Shown: in pieces, positions 29,628 through 41,599 of the stretch
Layout of the letters: every line of letters starts with the position of its first letter
Numbering within the stretch: position 1 is the first letter of the stretch
Assembly (NCBI GenBank): GCA_944472155.2
Contig: OX235275.1
Coordinates: 23,958,436-24,022,435, forward strand
DNA from: Trichobilharzia szidati
Taxonomy: Eukaryota > Platyhelminthes > Trematoda > Strigeidida > Schistosomatidae
Direction of reading: 5' to 3'
DNA length: 64,000 bases
Notes under the pieces: model-generated
Databases searched by the model: none
What the model saw: the letters and a program-made list of their open reading frames with translations, nothing else
What the model was told of the DNA's origin: nothing
Program-made: the position numbers and the translations under genes

Positions 29628-30392
29628 TATATAATAATAATAATCTACTTTATTCCAAAAACAGTACTTGTAATACAGAATGGAATTCTCAGCATCTGTC
29701 ACAATATTGCATCTGATTTACTCAAAATATAAATAAAACTAAAAATTAAAACAAAATTAACCAGAGGAGTTTGTTCACGTTTACGATGTAAAGCCGAAAA
29801 TATTGGTAGTAAGAATTAAGAATATTAAATATAATAATAATAACAGTGAGTTTGTTTCAAACAGCATTGTCGTTTTTAGTTTCGAAATTTTAGCATTTTA
29901 TAGATCATCGAATCTAATGTTCTGCTGATATAGTATGGTGAGGAGAAATACAAAATTACCAGTTATAGCACAGCTTAAATGATGTTAACACTCTTGAGAA
30001 AATAAACAAATAAAAAAAGAAGATTGCGAGGATTGTAAATATCACAAGTACAATAACAATGAAGCTTGGTGAAATAAGGATAGAAAAAATGGTTTATTTA
30101 CTAGTGCAAAGAAGTTTAGTTAGTTCATGCCTAACACTATTTTCATCACTTAAAGTAGTTGCCGAGACATTTGGTTGATGCTGCGGGTAAAGTGTATGCT
30201 CCCAGTCTGACAGAAACCCCTTTTTACAAATTTATTGCATGAAGTTAAGTGCCTATTCAATGAAGATGTCAAGGATGTAGCTTGATGGGACACTAAACCA
30301 CTTGTCCTACTGACAGTATTCAGAGTTATACCAATTATGACGTAATCTTTTTGAAGCGATCTAGGAAAGAATAAGGGTGAACAATAAAGAAC
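29628..30392 (-). mobile_element. CR1 3' end fused to PLE-E (right arm)
   Basis: Mirror partner of 19471-20231, with the same PLE-CR1 junction (GYPENFITCHSKERPH followed by LYCSPLFFPRSLQKDY in one open frame on the minus strand). The 3' UTR carries AATAATAATAA at the tail. Frequent substitutions distinguish it from the left copy. Confidence 0.8.
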
Positions 30393-31210
30393 AATGTGTG
30401 GTCTTTCTTTACTGTGACAAGTGATAAAGTTTTCCGGATAACCATTAGCTAATAAAACTGAATGTATATGTCGAAACTCATCCATCACTGTGGCACTTGT
30501 GCATATTTTTCGGGCCCTTGAGAACAAACACTTCACTAGGGAACGTTTATACTGGATAGGAACAAACCTGGTAAAATGAAGATATTGTCCACTCCATGTC
30601 TGTTTACGAAAAATAGATCGCTGAATCGTTCCATCATCTCTCCTGGTCATTGTAATATCGAGGAAACCGAGTTTGTTATTCGATTCGAGTTTGGAAGAAT
30701 TCGGTCAGCCATCAAACGCACATTCTACGCCGCATCTCTTTTTCTCATTTGCCGAACATTGTCGATCCCTGTACCTACGATTAAAGAACGAAATTCTGTG
30801 GACTCTACTTCAAACTGTATCTACAAGTTCACCTGCAGCTGCGGTGACACCTATATAGGTAGAACGAACAGAATGTTTCAATGTCGTCGAAACGAACATG
30901 TTCCTAAATGGTTACTAAATCATATAGAAAATCCCAACGCGATTAATCTGAATAGAAATCCAGCATCATCCATTGCAAAACACTTATTAATCTCAGGTCA
31001 CAAAATGAATATTAAGGACTGTTTCATCATTATTTCACATAACTCTAATTCAAGGTTGGTTATTGAAGGTGATGGAAGCACTTTGGGGGATTAATCGCAT
31101 ACAGCCTAAACTGTGTGTACAAAAACAAAAGACTTCAACCTTCGCCTACCATGGACTACATGACCTATTTAAATATGATTGGTCATTAGTATGTACTTTT
31201 GCTTTTATTT
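30393..31210. mobile_element. PLE-E with internal inversion (right arm)
   Basis: Minus strand 30680-30393: RT part (MTRRDDGTIQRSIFRKQTW, PIQYKRSLVKCLFS, LLANGYPENFI). Plus strand from about 30684: thumb end and endonuclease (RIRSAIKRTFYAASLFL; IYKFTCSCGDTYIGRTNRM, with the GIY-YIG isoleucine kept; HKMNIKDCFII), then the C-terminal tail in another frame (LRLCVQKQKT-type) to about 31140. The open frame 30576-31094 begins antisense to the RT part and becomes sense only past the junction, so its first 35 or so residues are not PLE protein. Confidence 0.82.
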
Positions 31211-31429
31211 AACTGAGTAGTTGTCATGAGCTTTATTTTATTATTGTTAACCATTTTAGTTGTAAAGCGGTTGTAAAGAAACTACGAAATGACGATGTCA
31301 TCTCACGAAATTTGTCTTCTTAATGACTTATTCAAATTTATCAAAGGGACTAATTGTTTTAATTGTATAGTATTATTATACACTTGGATTCCGTCTTGAC
31401 TTTAACAACACATCTACACTTTCTTCTGT

Positions 31430-32230
31430 TTACTGTTATCCTATTCAGTTGGCTGGCTTCACGATTGCCCATAACCTTTGATCTTCTCCTCGTCACATGA
31501 TCTCCTACAAGTCACCGATAATGTGGCAACCCACTCGCTGCTTCCCATCAGGATTCCACTTGAGCGATTGCCTGTACTGAACGCGATGTTGATCGATGGC
31601 CTCCTCAACGTATGCTTCATCCATCTCTATTTCCTCCTAAATATTTCTTAACCAATAGGCTATTAGTTGCTGTGGCCTCAGTCAGAGTTTCTTGTTGCCG
31701 ATTCTTTCGAGCCACTTGATCTTCATTGAGGAGCCAGAGTAAGCAGCTGTTTACAACAGTCCGCAGCAACATGTTTGACCCTCCCGCCAGTTTTCTGACT
31801 CGTTTCGAAGAACTCACTGACTAACATCACATTTGTGTTGAAAATCAGCATCTTGTGCTTTATGCTGAATCAGCGCGAATTTCGAAACTTGTTTCAAGCC
31901 GATGAAGGCGTATCTTGACTCACTGATTTTTGCTGGCTTTCACATATTCATCCACTCTGTGTGCCTGTGGTAGAAACGATGCTTCCTAGCTGGATAAATG
32001 GAAGAAGTCACCTCTGTCAAAATTCTCCCATTCGTTATGATTGGTGCTGGTTGTTGTTGCTCTTCTCTATGTTTATCTAGAGTCCTGTCTGCTTCTCCAG
32101 TAAGGTTGTTGGTTTTCGCCTGTAGTAGATACTCTAGACATATTGCTCCAAAGAAAATTCTGAATTCTTTAGCTTCTGGATGGCAATGTCGATGGTGGTC
32201 ATTTTGTATCTCCGATACAAGTTACTATGG
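31430..32230 (-). mobile_element. RTE relic (right arm)
   Basis: Partner of 17640-18510. Minus-strand scraps include KRVRKLAGGSNMLLRTVVNS near 31815-31740 and HRRQTTI-like pieces. It is broken throughout. The plus-strand frame at 31998-32237 is antisense. Confidence 0.65.
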
Positions 32231-32369
32231 TGGTTGAATAATACGACAGATTTGAAGAAATCAAGTAGTATTTTTGAAACTGTTTGAATAGGATTTTAGA
32301 TTATACATGACGTTCAGGAGTCAGGTGGCCTATACAGAGAAACCGCATTGACCGGTTTTGTTGGATTCA

Positions 32370-33203
32370 GACCGATGCAACTGAAGTGAAGATAGAAGTA
32401 GGAAAAGCCTACCTACAATCACCGGCGTTTTTCCTGATTGTGATAGAAAGGATTATTTAGAAGACCACTGGGTGTGAGAAGACAAGAGAAGACTCTAGAC
32501 GATTTGACCTTTGTGAAGGATTTATGTACAGCGTCATATGAACTCGAATATGTGTGGTCAAAAATCAGCCAATCAGCAGCAGAGGAGGCAGGCAGCAGAG
32601 ACAGAACTTCCAATCAACATACAGAAGAAAGAAATGGTAAAGACACCTAACGGAGAAAATTAAACACTAGTCTCTCTAGAAGAGATTTAAGCAACACTGT
32701 TTCAACTAGAGGTGTCATGGATGAAGACTCAGAAGGCTGGGATCAGAAAGGCAATACTGATATTAAATAATCTCAATAAACTTTTAAAGTCTACTACACT
32801 AAGCATCAAGAACAAAATTTGGATTATCAACACAAGTGTCAATTGTATTATTATTATTCATTTTATTCCTTTACGTTCCCAGTAGGACGTAGGGCTTCAA
32901 CAGTGGCATTTATTTGTACGAGATGGAGGGACTGGACTAATTACCAGCCTTGCCTATTTACCAGTCTTATTACCTCCTTAGTGAGGCAAAGGAATGCGTA
33001 GGCCAGAAATCTTATTCCGAACCACCTACCGCTGTGCCATCGACGCAGTGTCAATTGACTGCTTCCATATGACGCTCATGTCACTGAAATCATTTCGAAC
33101 AGGCTACCGCAGACTTTTACAGATACCTGCCATAGCTGCCTTCATACTGAGAATCAGATGACCATAAGGGTAGTGAACTGGTTAAAAATCTGTCATCCTA
33201 AGA
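32370..33203 (+). mobile_element. Older RTE relic with S2 SINE (right arm)
   Basis: Partner of 16640-17500: KTTGCEKTREDSRRFDLC-like motif B to C region near 32460-32530, QSAAEEAGSRD, then VSTRGVMDEDSEGWDQKGNTD near 32700-32760. The S2 SINE follows at 32843-33047, and the end joins an RTE-1 3' terminus at about 33205-33212. Confidence 0.7.
32843..33047 (-). mobile_element. SINE family S2 copy (right arm)
   Basis: Mirror of 16788-17011 at the same site. The minus strand gives GCGTCGATGGCACAGCGGTA, then CTTTGCCTCACTAAGGAGG, and a tail of TAATAATAATA. The flanking AGTGTCAA and GTGTCAATT match the 8-bp target-site duplication of the left copy. Confidence 0.8.
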
Positions 33204-33211
33204 ACAGAATT

Positions 33212-33945
33212 ATTATTACTGTTCCCTTGGGTTCCTAATAGAACATAGGTCTTCAACTGCACGTCTACACTTGATTCTGTCTTCTGGTGTACTTTTCACT
33301 TGCATCCATGTTAGTCCACACTGTTTCAGCTCCTCTTCACACGATCTCCTCCATGTCACCCTTCGACGTCCCACTCGCCGCTTCCCTTTCAGGTTCCACT
33401 CGAAAACTCGCCGGACGCGCGATGTCACCCAGCGGCCTCCTCAGCGAGTGTCCAATCCATCTCCACATTCTCCTGCATATTTGTTGGGCGATTGGTTCTT
33501 GTTTTGTTTCTTCCCATAGTTTCTGGTTGGTGATTCTTTCCGGCCATCTGATCTTCAGTAGAGAGTGGAGGCAGTTGTTGATAAAGGTCTGCAACAGGCT
33601 GTTGGAAATATTCTTTGTGACCCGCCAAGTTTCTGATCCATACGTATAGAAGAACTGACTGACTCGACGTTTGTATTGAAAATCCGAATTTTGTTGTTGA
33701 TGCTGAGTGACAGTGGGAGATTTCCAGATTGGTTTCAGGTTGATGAATATGTTTCTCGCCTTCCCGATTCTCGATTTGACATCTTCGTCCGTTCCTCCTG
33801 TAGTTGAGACAATGTTCCCTAGATAAGTGAATGAAATGACCTCTTTCAAATCCCTCCCGTTGATGTTGATTGGCGCTGGATGTTGCTGCTGCTGTTGTTG
33901 GTTGGTTGGTTATTTTCATAACCTCCGTCTTGTCTATGTTCACCT
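33212..33945 (-). mobile_element. RTE-1 3' end, minus-strand member of the right pair
   Basis: Minus strand: IDKTEVMKITNQP, EVISFTYLGNIVSTTGGTDE, DVKSRIGKARNIFINLKPIW, RRVSQFFYTYGSETWRVTKN, LKIRWPERITNQKLWEETK, RRMWRWIGHSLRRPLGDIAR. One frame (33337-33849) is open for 170 codons, better preserved than the left copy. It shares with 35760-36490 the variant CTCCCACTGTCACTCAGC that both left copies lack. Confidence 0.88.
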
Positions 33946-34908
33946 AATGAAGTATCAGCAAAATATTGAACAAGTTTTAAGATTTTTTTATGTTTATGAC
34001 TTCAATGAATTTGAGTGTGTAAAACTGAAACCTGCCTTTTAAATCCATTTGAAGGCTTTACTGAAATGAAATTTATGACCTGTCTTCAATGATATACACT
34101 TTACAACTGATGACGTTAGGCATTCATATATTTCAAAGATAAACTGGTAGGGTGATTTCACTTGTTTTTACAGGCAACAAGAAATGAAGCCTCTTTGGCA
34201 AAACCAATGGCTCCTGACTTTTTGCAGTTAAATTCACAAGTTCTAGTGAGAAGTCGCGTTTACCAAGGTAGGCTGGAATTCACGAACAATCTGACTGCGC
34301 CACAGTGGTGAGTGGTCGATTAGCTCGCTTTGCAATCGGAACGTCCTGTTTTAGAACCCCAGTGAATGCATACTGCTAGAGTGTCAAAAAGCATAATAAA
34401 ACCCTTGTGAAGTACTCAGTCAGCTTGGGATCAAACCTGTAATCAGTCAGGTGCTTACAAAGCAACATTTGGTAATCACAAATGTTTCAGTAAATTTATA
34501 TTCAAGAATACTGACGTCTCGATAGTGTCTGTCTCCGTCAAGCTTTTCTCTCTTACCTGCAAAAATGCGGAAGAAGTGAGAGACTTCAATAAAGTGATAT
34601 ATAAAAATCAGAATTTATGACTAAAATGATTTTAAACACTGAATTTCACTTTTACAATGTGAAGTAAAACGTTGTGACACAAAGTAGATAAAGAAAACAT
34701 TTCGTTACATTTCATTACATTGTAATTATTTATCATATGTACTGAAGAATAAAACGAAACAGGAAAATATGGGAGGTAGATTAATTCACCCAATGTTTCC
34801 TCTTGGGCAATATGAACATTCTATCGGACTCAAGTGTCAGCTTAGCTGCTCTTTTTCCTCATTTAGGAAAAGTATATTTTCATTTTGCTAAGTCAACCAG
34901 CTAAGCAC
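33946..34908 (+). other. Spacer between the right RTE-1 pair; same orientation as 13695-14692
   Basis: The sequence aligns directly, not inverted, with the left-arm spacer: GAAGTATCAGCAAAATATTG near the start, a SINE at 34305-34505, GTGAAGTAAAACGTTGTGAC near 34660, and CATATGTACTGAAG near 34733. No coding frame. Confidence 0.8.
34305..34505 (+). mobile_element. tRNA-derived SINE, S1-related
   Basis: Copy of 14045-14290 with an internal deletion (GTGAAGTACTCAGTCAGCTTGG joins what is about 45 bases apart in the left copy). Head TGCGCCACAGTGGTGAGTGG. Confidence 0.6.
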
Positions 34909-36492
34909 AGGTGAATGAGTTTTCGGGTGTAGCATTACCGATAACAGCACGTACACAACTGCAAGTTGACTGCAATCCTCCAACAAAAGCTGAAGTCTTG
35001 AATGCAATCAAGCTTCTGAAAGCTGGAAAAGCAGCTGGACCAGATGGAATACCACCTGAAGCACTGAAAGCGGACCCAGAGACGACAGCAGATATGCTGA
35101 CTCCATTATTGTAAAATGTCTGGAAAGAGGGAAGGATGCCTACCGACTGGAGGAAAGGTTACATCGTGAAACTTTCAAAGAAAGGCGACTTAGGACTCTG
35201 CAAGAACTGGCGAAGAATCATGCTCCTGTTGACGCCAAGTAAAATCCTGAGTCACATCATCCTGCAGAGAATAAAGGAAAGGCAAATCATGTTCTGACCA
35301 AATTGCAACTCTAAGCATCATCATCGAACAAACCATGGAATGGCAATCAAACCTCTACCTCAACTTTATACACTTTGAGAAGGCCTTCGACAGCGATGAC
35401 CGCGAAGTAATTTAGAAACTACTCGAGTACTATGGCGTACCCCAAATATTCATCAACCTTATTAAACAGCTGTACGACGACGGCACATGTCAAGTGATCC
35501 ACAACGGAAAACTCAGCGAGGGGTTTAGAGTGAGACAAGGCCGCTTATTATCACCAATGATATTCCTAATTGTGATGGACTGGATTATGCGTCAGACAGT
35601 GGGAAAGGAAAAGACAGGGATATCCTGGACCGACGTGAAGAATCTAGAAGACCTGGATTTCGTGGATGACTTAGGTTTGATGTCAAACAAAGTCGAAGAC
35701 TTACAAGCGAAAACCAACAAACTGGTCGAAGAAGCAGCCAGAGAAGACAAGAAACCAGGTGAACATAGACAAGACGGAGGTTATGAAAATAACCAACCAA
35801 CCAACAACAGCAGCAGCAACATCCAGCGCCAATCAACATCAACGGGAGGGATTTGAAAGAGGTCATTTCATTCACTTATCTAGGGAACATTGTCTCAACT
35901 ACAGGAGGAACGGACGAAGATGTCAAATCGAGAATCGGGAAGGCGAGAAACATATTCATCAACCTGAAACCAATCTGGAAATCTCCCACTGTCACTCAGC
36001 ATCAACAACAAAATTCGGATTTTCAATACAAACGTCGAGTCAGTCAGTTCTTCTATACGTATGGATCAGAAACTTGGCGGGTCACAAAGAATATTTCCAA
36101 CAGCCTGTTGCAGACCTTTATCAACAACAACTGTCTTCGTTCTACACTGAATATCAGATGGCCTGATAGAATCATTAACAAGAAACTATGGGAAGAAACA
36201 AAACAAGAACCAATCGCCCAACAAATATGTAGGAGAATGTGGAGATGGATTGAAAACTCGCTGAGGGGGCCGCTGGGTGACATCACGCGTCAGGCCAGTG
36301 CGCGTGTGGAACCCGAAAGGGAAGCTGCGAGTTGGACGTCAGTGCAAGGGTGACTTGGAGGAGATCGTGTGAAGTAGAGTTGATACAGTATGGAATAACA
36401 TGGATGCAGGTGAAAAGTACAACAAAAGACAGAAGCAAGTGGAGTCGTGCAGTTGAAGCTCTATGTTCCACTAAGAACCCAAGGGAACAATA
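34909..36492 (+). mobile_element. RTE-1 retrotransposon, 5'-truncated, plus-strand member of the right pair
   Basis: It has the same 5' truncation point as the left copy (AGGTGAATGAGTTTTC), so the two are one ancestral insertion. RT motifs: KAGKAAGPDGIPPEALKAD, motif A HFEKAFDSDDRE, motif B VRQGRLLSPMIF, motif C FVDDLGLMSN (A of ADD is V). It is broken by TAA near 35112 (left copy CAA), an in-phase deletion of about 42 bases near 35280, TAG near 35414 and later shifts. The 3' end is AACCCAAGGGAACAATAGTG. Confidence 0.87.
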
Positions 36493-36509
36493 GTGATAAT
36501 AATAATCAT

Positions 36510-37480
36510 TAGTTATCCAATTTTGAATTCAGGAGTTAATTAGACGGTATCCTTGTTCTCGTTCTCGACTTAAAACTATTTATTTACACTGGCAAGACAT
36601 CATACTCCTGTCCTTATTAAGCTAACTGGCAAGCTGCCTTATTCTGATGTGGCCCGCCAGGACAAGCTGAATTCAGGAAAATCAAATAGTGTGCTGACCA
36701 AATCACACCACTACTCATCATCATAGAGCAAAGCATAGAATGACAGTCAACTCTACACCTTAACTTCAGTGAATTTGAAAATGACTGTGGCAGTTTTGAT
36801 GCCAGAATAATTAGGCGATTGTGAACCATTTTCAGCCTCATTCAAATACTTTATGATGGTGTTATATGTCGTGTGATTCATCACTATATAAACTTAGTGT
36901 AGCCTAGGAACTCAATACAGGAGAATGACGTGACTGCCTAATATTACCGATTATGGTGGTTACTGTGTTGTACTAGATCATATGGGACGTCATGGGTAGC
37001 GAGAAGAAAGGGATATATTTGACTGGACTTTGTGGTTGATTTATGTCGTAAACCACGCAAATCTACAGATTTACAGGCGTAAGCCAACAAGTTTGGAGGA
37101 GAAGCAGGCAGTGAAGATTGGACTTTGAGTGAAAACAGAGAAGACAGAAGAGTTGAAGATAAATAAATAAAAGCAACAGTTATCTTTATTATTGTGAGAA
37201 GTTTGAACGAGGTGACTTCTACTTATCTTCAAGGCCACATTTTAGCTAGAGGTGTCGCAAATGAAAATTGAAAAGCCACATAGGTCCAGAAAGGTGAGAC
37301 AGACCTTCCACAATCTGAAATCAGCGTGAAAAATTGACTGAATACAGTAGTGAAAAAGAAACAAGTTAGGAATTTTCAAAGCTGCTGTAAAAATTATTCA
37401 CTTTTCTACAGGGTTTAGAGACTTGGTGTGTGCGTGTCGCTTAAAGTATTTTGAACACGTTTCATAATTTCACGAAGATG
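36510..37480 (+). mobile_element. Old RTE relic (right arm), uninterrupted by CR1
   Basis: Partner of 10340-12960 without the CR1. Plus-strand traces are AEFRKIK-like near 36665, SIEQSIE near 36720, FVVDLCRKPRKSTDLQA near 37030-37080, REDRRVEDK near 37140, TSTYLQGHILARGVANEN near 37215-37265, and HRSRKVRQTFHNLKSA near 37280-37325. It gives the empty-site sequence for the left-arm CR1 insertion. Confidence 0.72.
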
Positions 37481-37739
37481 TCTTTCTGAAGTTCAGTCTT
37501 CCACCTTAGATTCAAAATGAGTTCATCGGTAATATCGACTGACTTTTGACTTATCACATTCCATCAGTTTTCATGTTGGTTTAAAACAAATGCGCAATCG
37601 ACCAAATTGTTTAAAGCTTCGATGTCAAGTGAGTTGATGACAAACAAACAATTGGTATACTTGACCAACAAGATTCAGTCAGAATCAATACGAAAGACTA
37701 GTAAACGTCACATCGTTTAATCTGTGGTGACTGTACATT

Positions 37740-39240
37740 GCGAATCAGGACTGTCATAAGAAAAACATGTAAACAGCGAAGAAATTTTTGTTTTCGACGA
37801 TGCATTTTTATGAGCTGCTGTACAGTCATAATTATACTTAGCAAAGAAATCATTAGACCAATCAGATACTGGTAAACTTTGTCCTCGAAAACGCACAGCG
37901 CAGCAGAAGGTGCAACCTAGAGGGGATGACTAATTGGAAGTGAGAAAAGAGGCAGAAGTTGGCATGACGCAATAGGTGTGAGATAATAACCAGTCAATAA
38001 GCTCATGTACAATGGAAAGAAACTAGTGGAGAGACGACAAAGCGTTTTTATATAAAATCTGTATGAAAACTCAATGTTATTAATAAATAGTAGAAGAGTG
38101 GTGATAAAATATGGATTATGGGAATATTAATGATAATAAAATAGTGGTAGTAATAACAGTAATAATAATGGTAAACTTACGCAATAAAAAAGAGGCAAAA
38201 TTATCGTGAGAATGTTACTGTGGCCAATGATTCAGCTGTGTACAGATGGCGTATGCCAAGTCCCCTTATAGTATATTGAGGGACTCTATGCAGTACTGTG
38301 AAACATTCATCTGGGGGTGCTCGATGTCCAGAGTTGACAAGGTATTCGAGGATGGAGCTGTAAGTATTCTTCTTTTCTCCTCTGCCTTGCTAGCAAATTT
38401 GGACAGTATTCCATAAAACGTTTCCGGACATGTACGTTTCCTCACGAGCAAATAAACTGATAAATACACATTGAAACTTCGTCTCAGTGATCGGAAAGCA
38501 AAACCTGGTACGTACATTAAGTTCAAGGATTAGAAAACTCTGTTCGGACGACATGATAGAGGAAGAATTAGATTTATTAACTGAAGTCTTTCTAGAGAAC
38601 GGGTATCCACCAAGATTCATGGACAAAAACATGAAAGTGAAGCCTTCGTCGTCAAAAGTCAAAACTGTTTTTACGAAAACTCTTTTCATTAAACTGGAAT
38701 TCAAAGGTGAAGTTGAAGCAGAAATCCTTTGAAACCGCCTTTCTAAATATCCGAAAAACACATTTCAGTAATCCACCTTACGCATCACATTTTCCAGTAG
38801 ACAGTTAATGCATATTTTATTACCACTCTATCACTATTTATTGATAACATTGCATTTTCATACAGATTTTATATAAAACATACTTTATCTTCTATCCACC
38901 AGTTCCTGTCCATTCTACACGAGCTTATTGACTAGTCATTATCTCACACTTATTGCGTCATGCCAACTTCTACTTCTTTTCTTACTTCCAATTAGTCATC
39001 CCCTCTAGGTGTCACCTCCTTTTACGCAGTACATTTTCGGGGACAAAGTTTACCAGTATCTGATTGGTCTAATGGTTTCTGTTTTATATGTAACTATAAT
39101 TGTACAGCTAATGAAAATGCATCATGAAAAAGAAAATATTCTTTGCTTTTTAAGTCGTTTTCTAATGACTTAATATGGGAATATTACTTTCAAATCAGGA
39201 GAGTTCAGAATTCACTTGTCATCCTATTCCTTCACAGTGA
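37740..39240. mobile_element. PLE-D head-to-head fragments (right arm)
   Basis: Mirror of 8520-10110. Minus strand about 38490-38120: endonuclease part (LSVYLLVRKRTCPETF in a shifted frame, KAEEKRRILTAPSSN, LDIEHPQMNVSQ). Plus strand 38487-38790: RT thumb (GKQNLVRTLSSRIRKLC, LENGYPPRFMDKNMK, TVFTKTLFIKLEFKGE). Flanking non-coding inverted repeats are at about 37780-38140 and 38800-39190. The endonuclease core has a small deletion relative to the left copy (the cysteine, then AKYIG region). Confidence 0.8.
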
Positions 39241-39270
39241 CTGAATGATTACCGGATTTGCACTCGTAAC

Positions 39271-40122
39271 TTGAAGGTACTGAGTGTGATCCCTTGCGAG
39301 TCAAAAATTCCGTTTCTTGATGTGGAACTGACAAGAAGAGCTGATGGGAGCCTAAGAAGATCAATCCATAGAAAACCTACGTGGAATGGTCAACTAACAA
39401 ACTTATATAGCTGGGTTCCCATTCAACAAAAGCGGAATTTAATTAAATCACTTGCTACCCGCATCCGACGCATCTGTAGTCCCGACGTTCTGGAAACAGA
39501 ATTAGATATTCTGAGAGAAATATTCATCCAAAATGGTTACCCAATAAGATTTATCGAGAAAAATATGAAACCAATAATTCGGAAAAACGAAACTTTGACT
39601 GCGCCTAAAAAGAAAATCTACATGAACTTGGATTTCAAGAGATATTTAGCAAGCGATATTCTCAAGAGAAGGATCACATCATCTCTGAGAAGAACATTCT
39701 TTGCAGCAACGCTAAGAATAGTGTTCTCCAGTCGCCCACTAATCTGCAGAAGCCTCAAGGACAAGATCCCGCATCTGGCCACTTCTATGTGCATATACCA
39801 GTTCACCTGCTGCTGTGGAGCCAGGTACATCGGTCGTTCGACGCGCATCCTGTCCAAGAGGATTCAAGAACACTATCCAGCATGGTTGCGAAAAGGCAAT
39901 ACGGGTGCAATAAAGAGTGCGATAATTGAACACCTGGTCAGCACTGATCATTGCATTTCAACGAACGCCTCCTTCAAAGTAATCTACCGAGTCAAGAACA
40001 ACATGTCAAAGGCAATACGGTTTCGTCTCCTCTGTATCGCTGAAGCTCTAGCCATTCACATGGAAAAGCCGGAGCTGTGCATACAAAAGAAGATTACTCA
40101 ACCACTTCTACTCTCATGGTAA
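39271..40122 (+). CDS. PLE-A RT thumb plus GIY-YIG endonuclease ORF (right arm)
   Basis: A 283-codon open frame encoding the same protein as 7645-8496 (-) residue for residue. Domain order: FLDVELTRR, thumb with QNGYPIRF, basic linker with APKKKIYMNLDF, TSSLRRTFFAATL, IYQFTCCCGARYIGRST endonuclease core, AEALAIHMEKPELC end. The RT catalytic palm is missing. Complete identity with the left copy, while flanking DNA on both sides (for example 37.8-39.2 and 43.1-44.5 kb) is clearly diverged from its partner, points to recent gene conversion between the arms and not to selection alone. No promoter is evident. Confidence 0.85.
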   Translation: MKVLSVIPCESKIPFLDVELTRRADGSLRRSIHRKPTWNGQLTNLYSWVPIQQKRNLIKSLATRIRRICSPDVLETELDILREIFIQNGYPIRFIEKNMKPIIRKNETLTAPKKKIYMNLDFKRYLASDILKRRITSSLRRTFFAATLRIVFSSRPLICRSLKDKIPHLATSMCIYQFTCCCGARYIGRSTRILSKRIQEHYPAWLRKGNTGAIKSAIIEHLVSTDHCISTNASFKVIYRVKNNMSKAIRFRLLCIAEALAIHMEKPELCIQKKITQPLLLSW

Positions 40123-40129
40123 CAATGTT

Positions 40130-40810
40130 TTGATTTTTTGATTTTTATTTTATTTTATTCTGATAACTTAATTTTGTTTCTTTGCCTGTTCCTTAGTTGC
40201 TTATAATTCTTGTATTCACTTAGATCTCTTACATAGTTTCGTATTATCTCTACTTTGTTTCTATGTGCATCCTGAGTAATACTCACTCATCAAAATATTC
40301 ATATTATTATTGCATAATTTCTTTTAACAACTGTTTGTGACAACTCATCACCTTTGTTACTATCCTAGCACTTAATTGTCTTGACTTATATTACCAACCT
40401 TTACCTGTTTAGTTAAAATAACCTTAAGCAATTGTAATTCTTGTATCCACTTAGATCTCTTACATAATTTCTACTTTGTTTATATGTGCATCCTGAGTAA
40501 AACTCACTATTACTATTACAACTGTTTGTGACAACTCATCACCTTTGTTACTACTTTAGTTTCACTGACACTTAATTTTCTTGAGTTGTATTACCAAACT
40601 TCACTTGTTTAGTTAAAATTAACCTTAACCGATTGTAACTTTGTTTGACAAACTTAATGTACACATACATACAAAACAATGCATATATATTTGTGATTGT
40701 ACAGCTAAGAAGATGAATTCGCCGAAAAGAGACTCTTCACTGATCTACGTGTTTTGTTTTCATTAATGCCTGGATGGGGATTATCCATGAGTTGAAACGT
40801 AGTATTAAAG
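40130..40810 (+). mobile_element. PLE-A 3' non-coding region with tandem duplication (right arm)
   Basis: Mirror of 6950-7640, nearly identical. Two tandem units lie at about 40203-40435 and 40436-40631. The terminal module near 40710-40770 contains GAATTCGCCGAAAAGAGAC and CATTAATGCCTGGATGGGG. Confidence 0.7.
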
Positions 40811-40827
40811 AGTTTTAAATATCAGAA

Positions 40828-41530
40828 ATGTCAAGTTCACTGAAACTGATTTTTGTTAGTTTATTTCAGATGTGGCAAACATCACAGTCTAGTCGAATGT
40901 ATGAGGATGCTGTGGGAGTGGACTACGGGAACTGCTGGCTTAAAGATAAGGAATGAAGTGATAGGGCGTTTTGACTGTTTCACTTATCGGGAACATTACA
41001 CCAGCCGGAATGGACGAAATTTCAGAACGAATACAAAAGTTACTTGTGGCGTTCTCCAAACTGCGTCATATTCAAGTAGCGATCAGCAGTTTGCTTCGTC
41101 CTCTTTTATGACCATGAGACAAGACGAGTGAAGGTGGAAGATTTGAAAAGGTTAGCTATCGTTGATTATAGGTGTCTGTATTTGGTCTTCCGTGTCAAGT
41201 TGTTCCATATGGCAGGTCATGTTGAGGTGAGGCCTACAGTCCTAGGTAAGGAGGTTAAGGTGAGCAGTATGTTTGTGTAGAGGGAATCGGTCGAAATGGC
41301 TAGGTCATGTGTTTTACACACTGACTCACCGTTCACCGTAGTAAGCAATCTTGGCTGATTTAGGATTACCCTAGAAATAAATTAACTGGTGGTAAAGCCC
41401 AAACGTGACATCTTTCCATGAAGTTTTGACAGATTGTCTGAGCCAACCGCTTAGGACGATGTAGACTTCCTGGTAAACATCGTAGGCATGGCACTGAAAA
41501 AATAGCTTAAAGTCATTGTCAGTCTTTATA
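40828..41530 (+). mobile_element. RTE-2 3' relic (right arm)
   Basis: Mirror of 6240-6940. Frames in order: EVIGRFDCFTYREHYTSRNG (one residue, D for E, differs from the left), then an SVEMARSCV/NRSKWLGHVF region near 41283-41320, and GRCRLPGKHRRHG near 41450-41490. Decayed but clearly the same copy. Confidence 0.7.
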
Positions 41531-41599
41531 ATCCCACACATCCATAAAACTCTCATGTTTTTCCATGTTAATACTCCTTTTCCCCTCTACTTTTTGCAT

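Noticed and set aside
30576..31094. A single 172-residue protein
   Set aside because: The first 35 or so residues are antisense to the PLE-E reverse transcriptase, and only the rest is PLE-E endonuclease. It is a product of the internal inversion, not a novel fusion protein.
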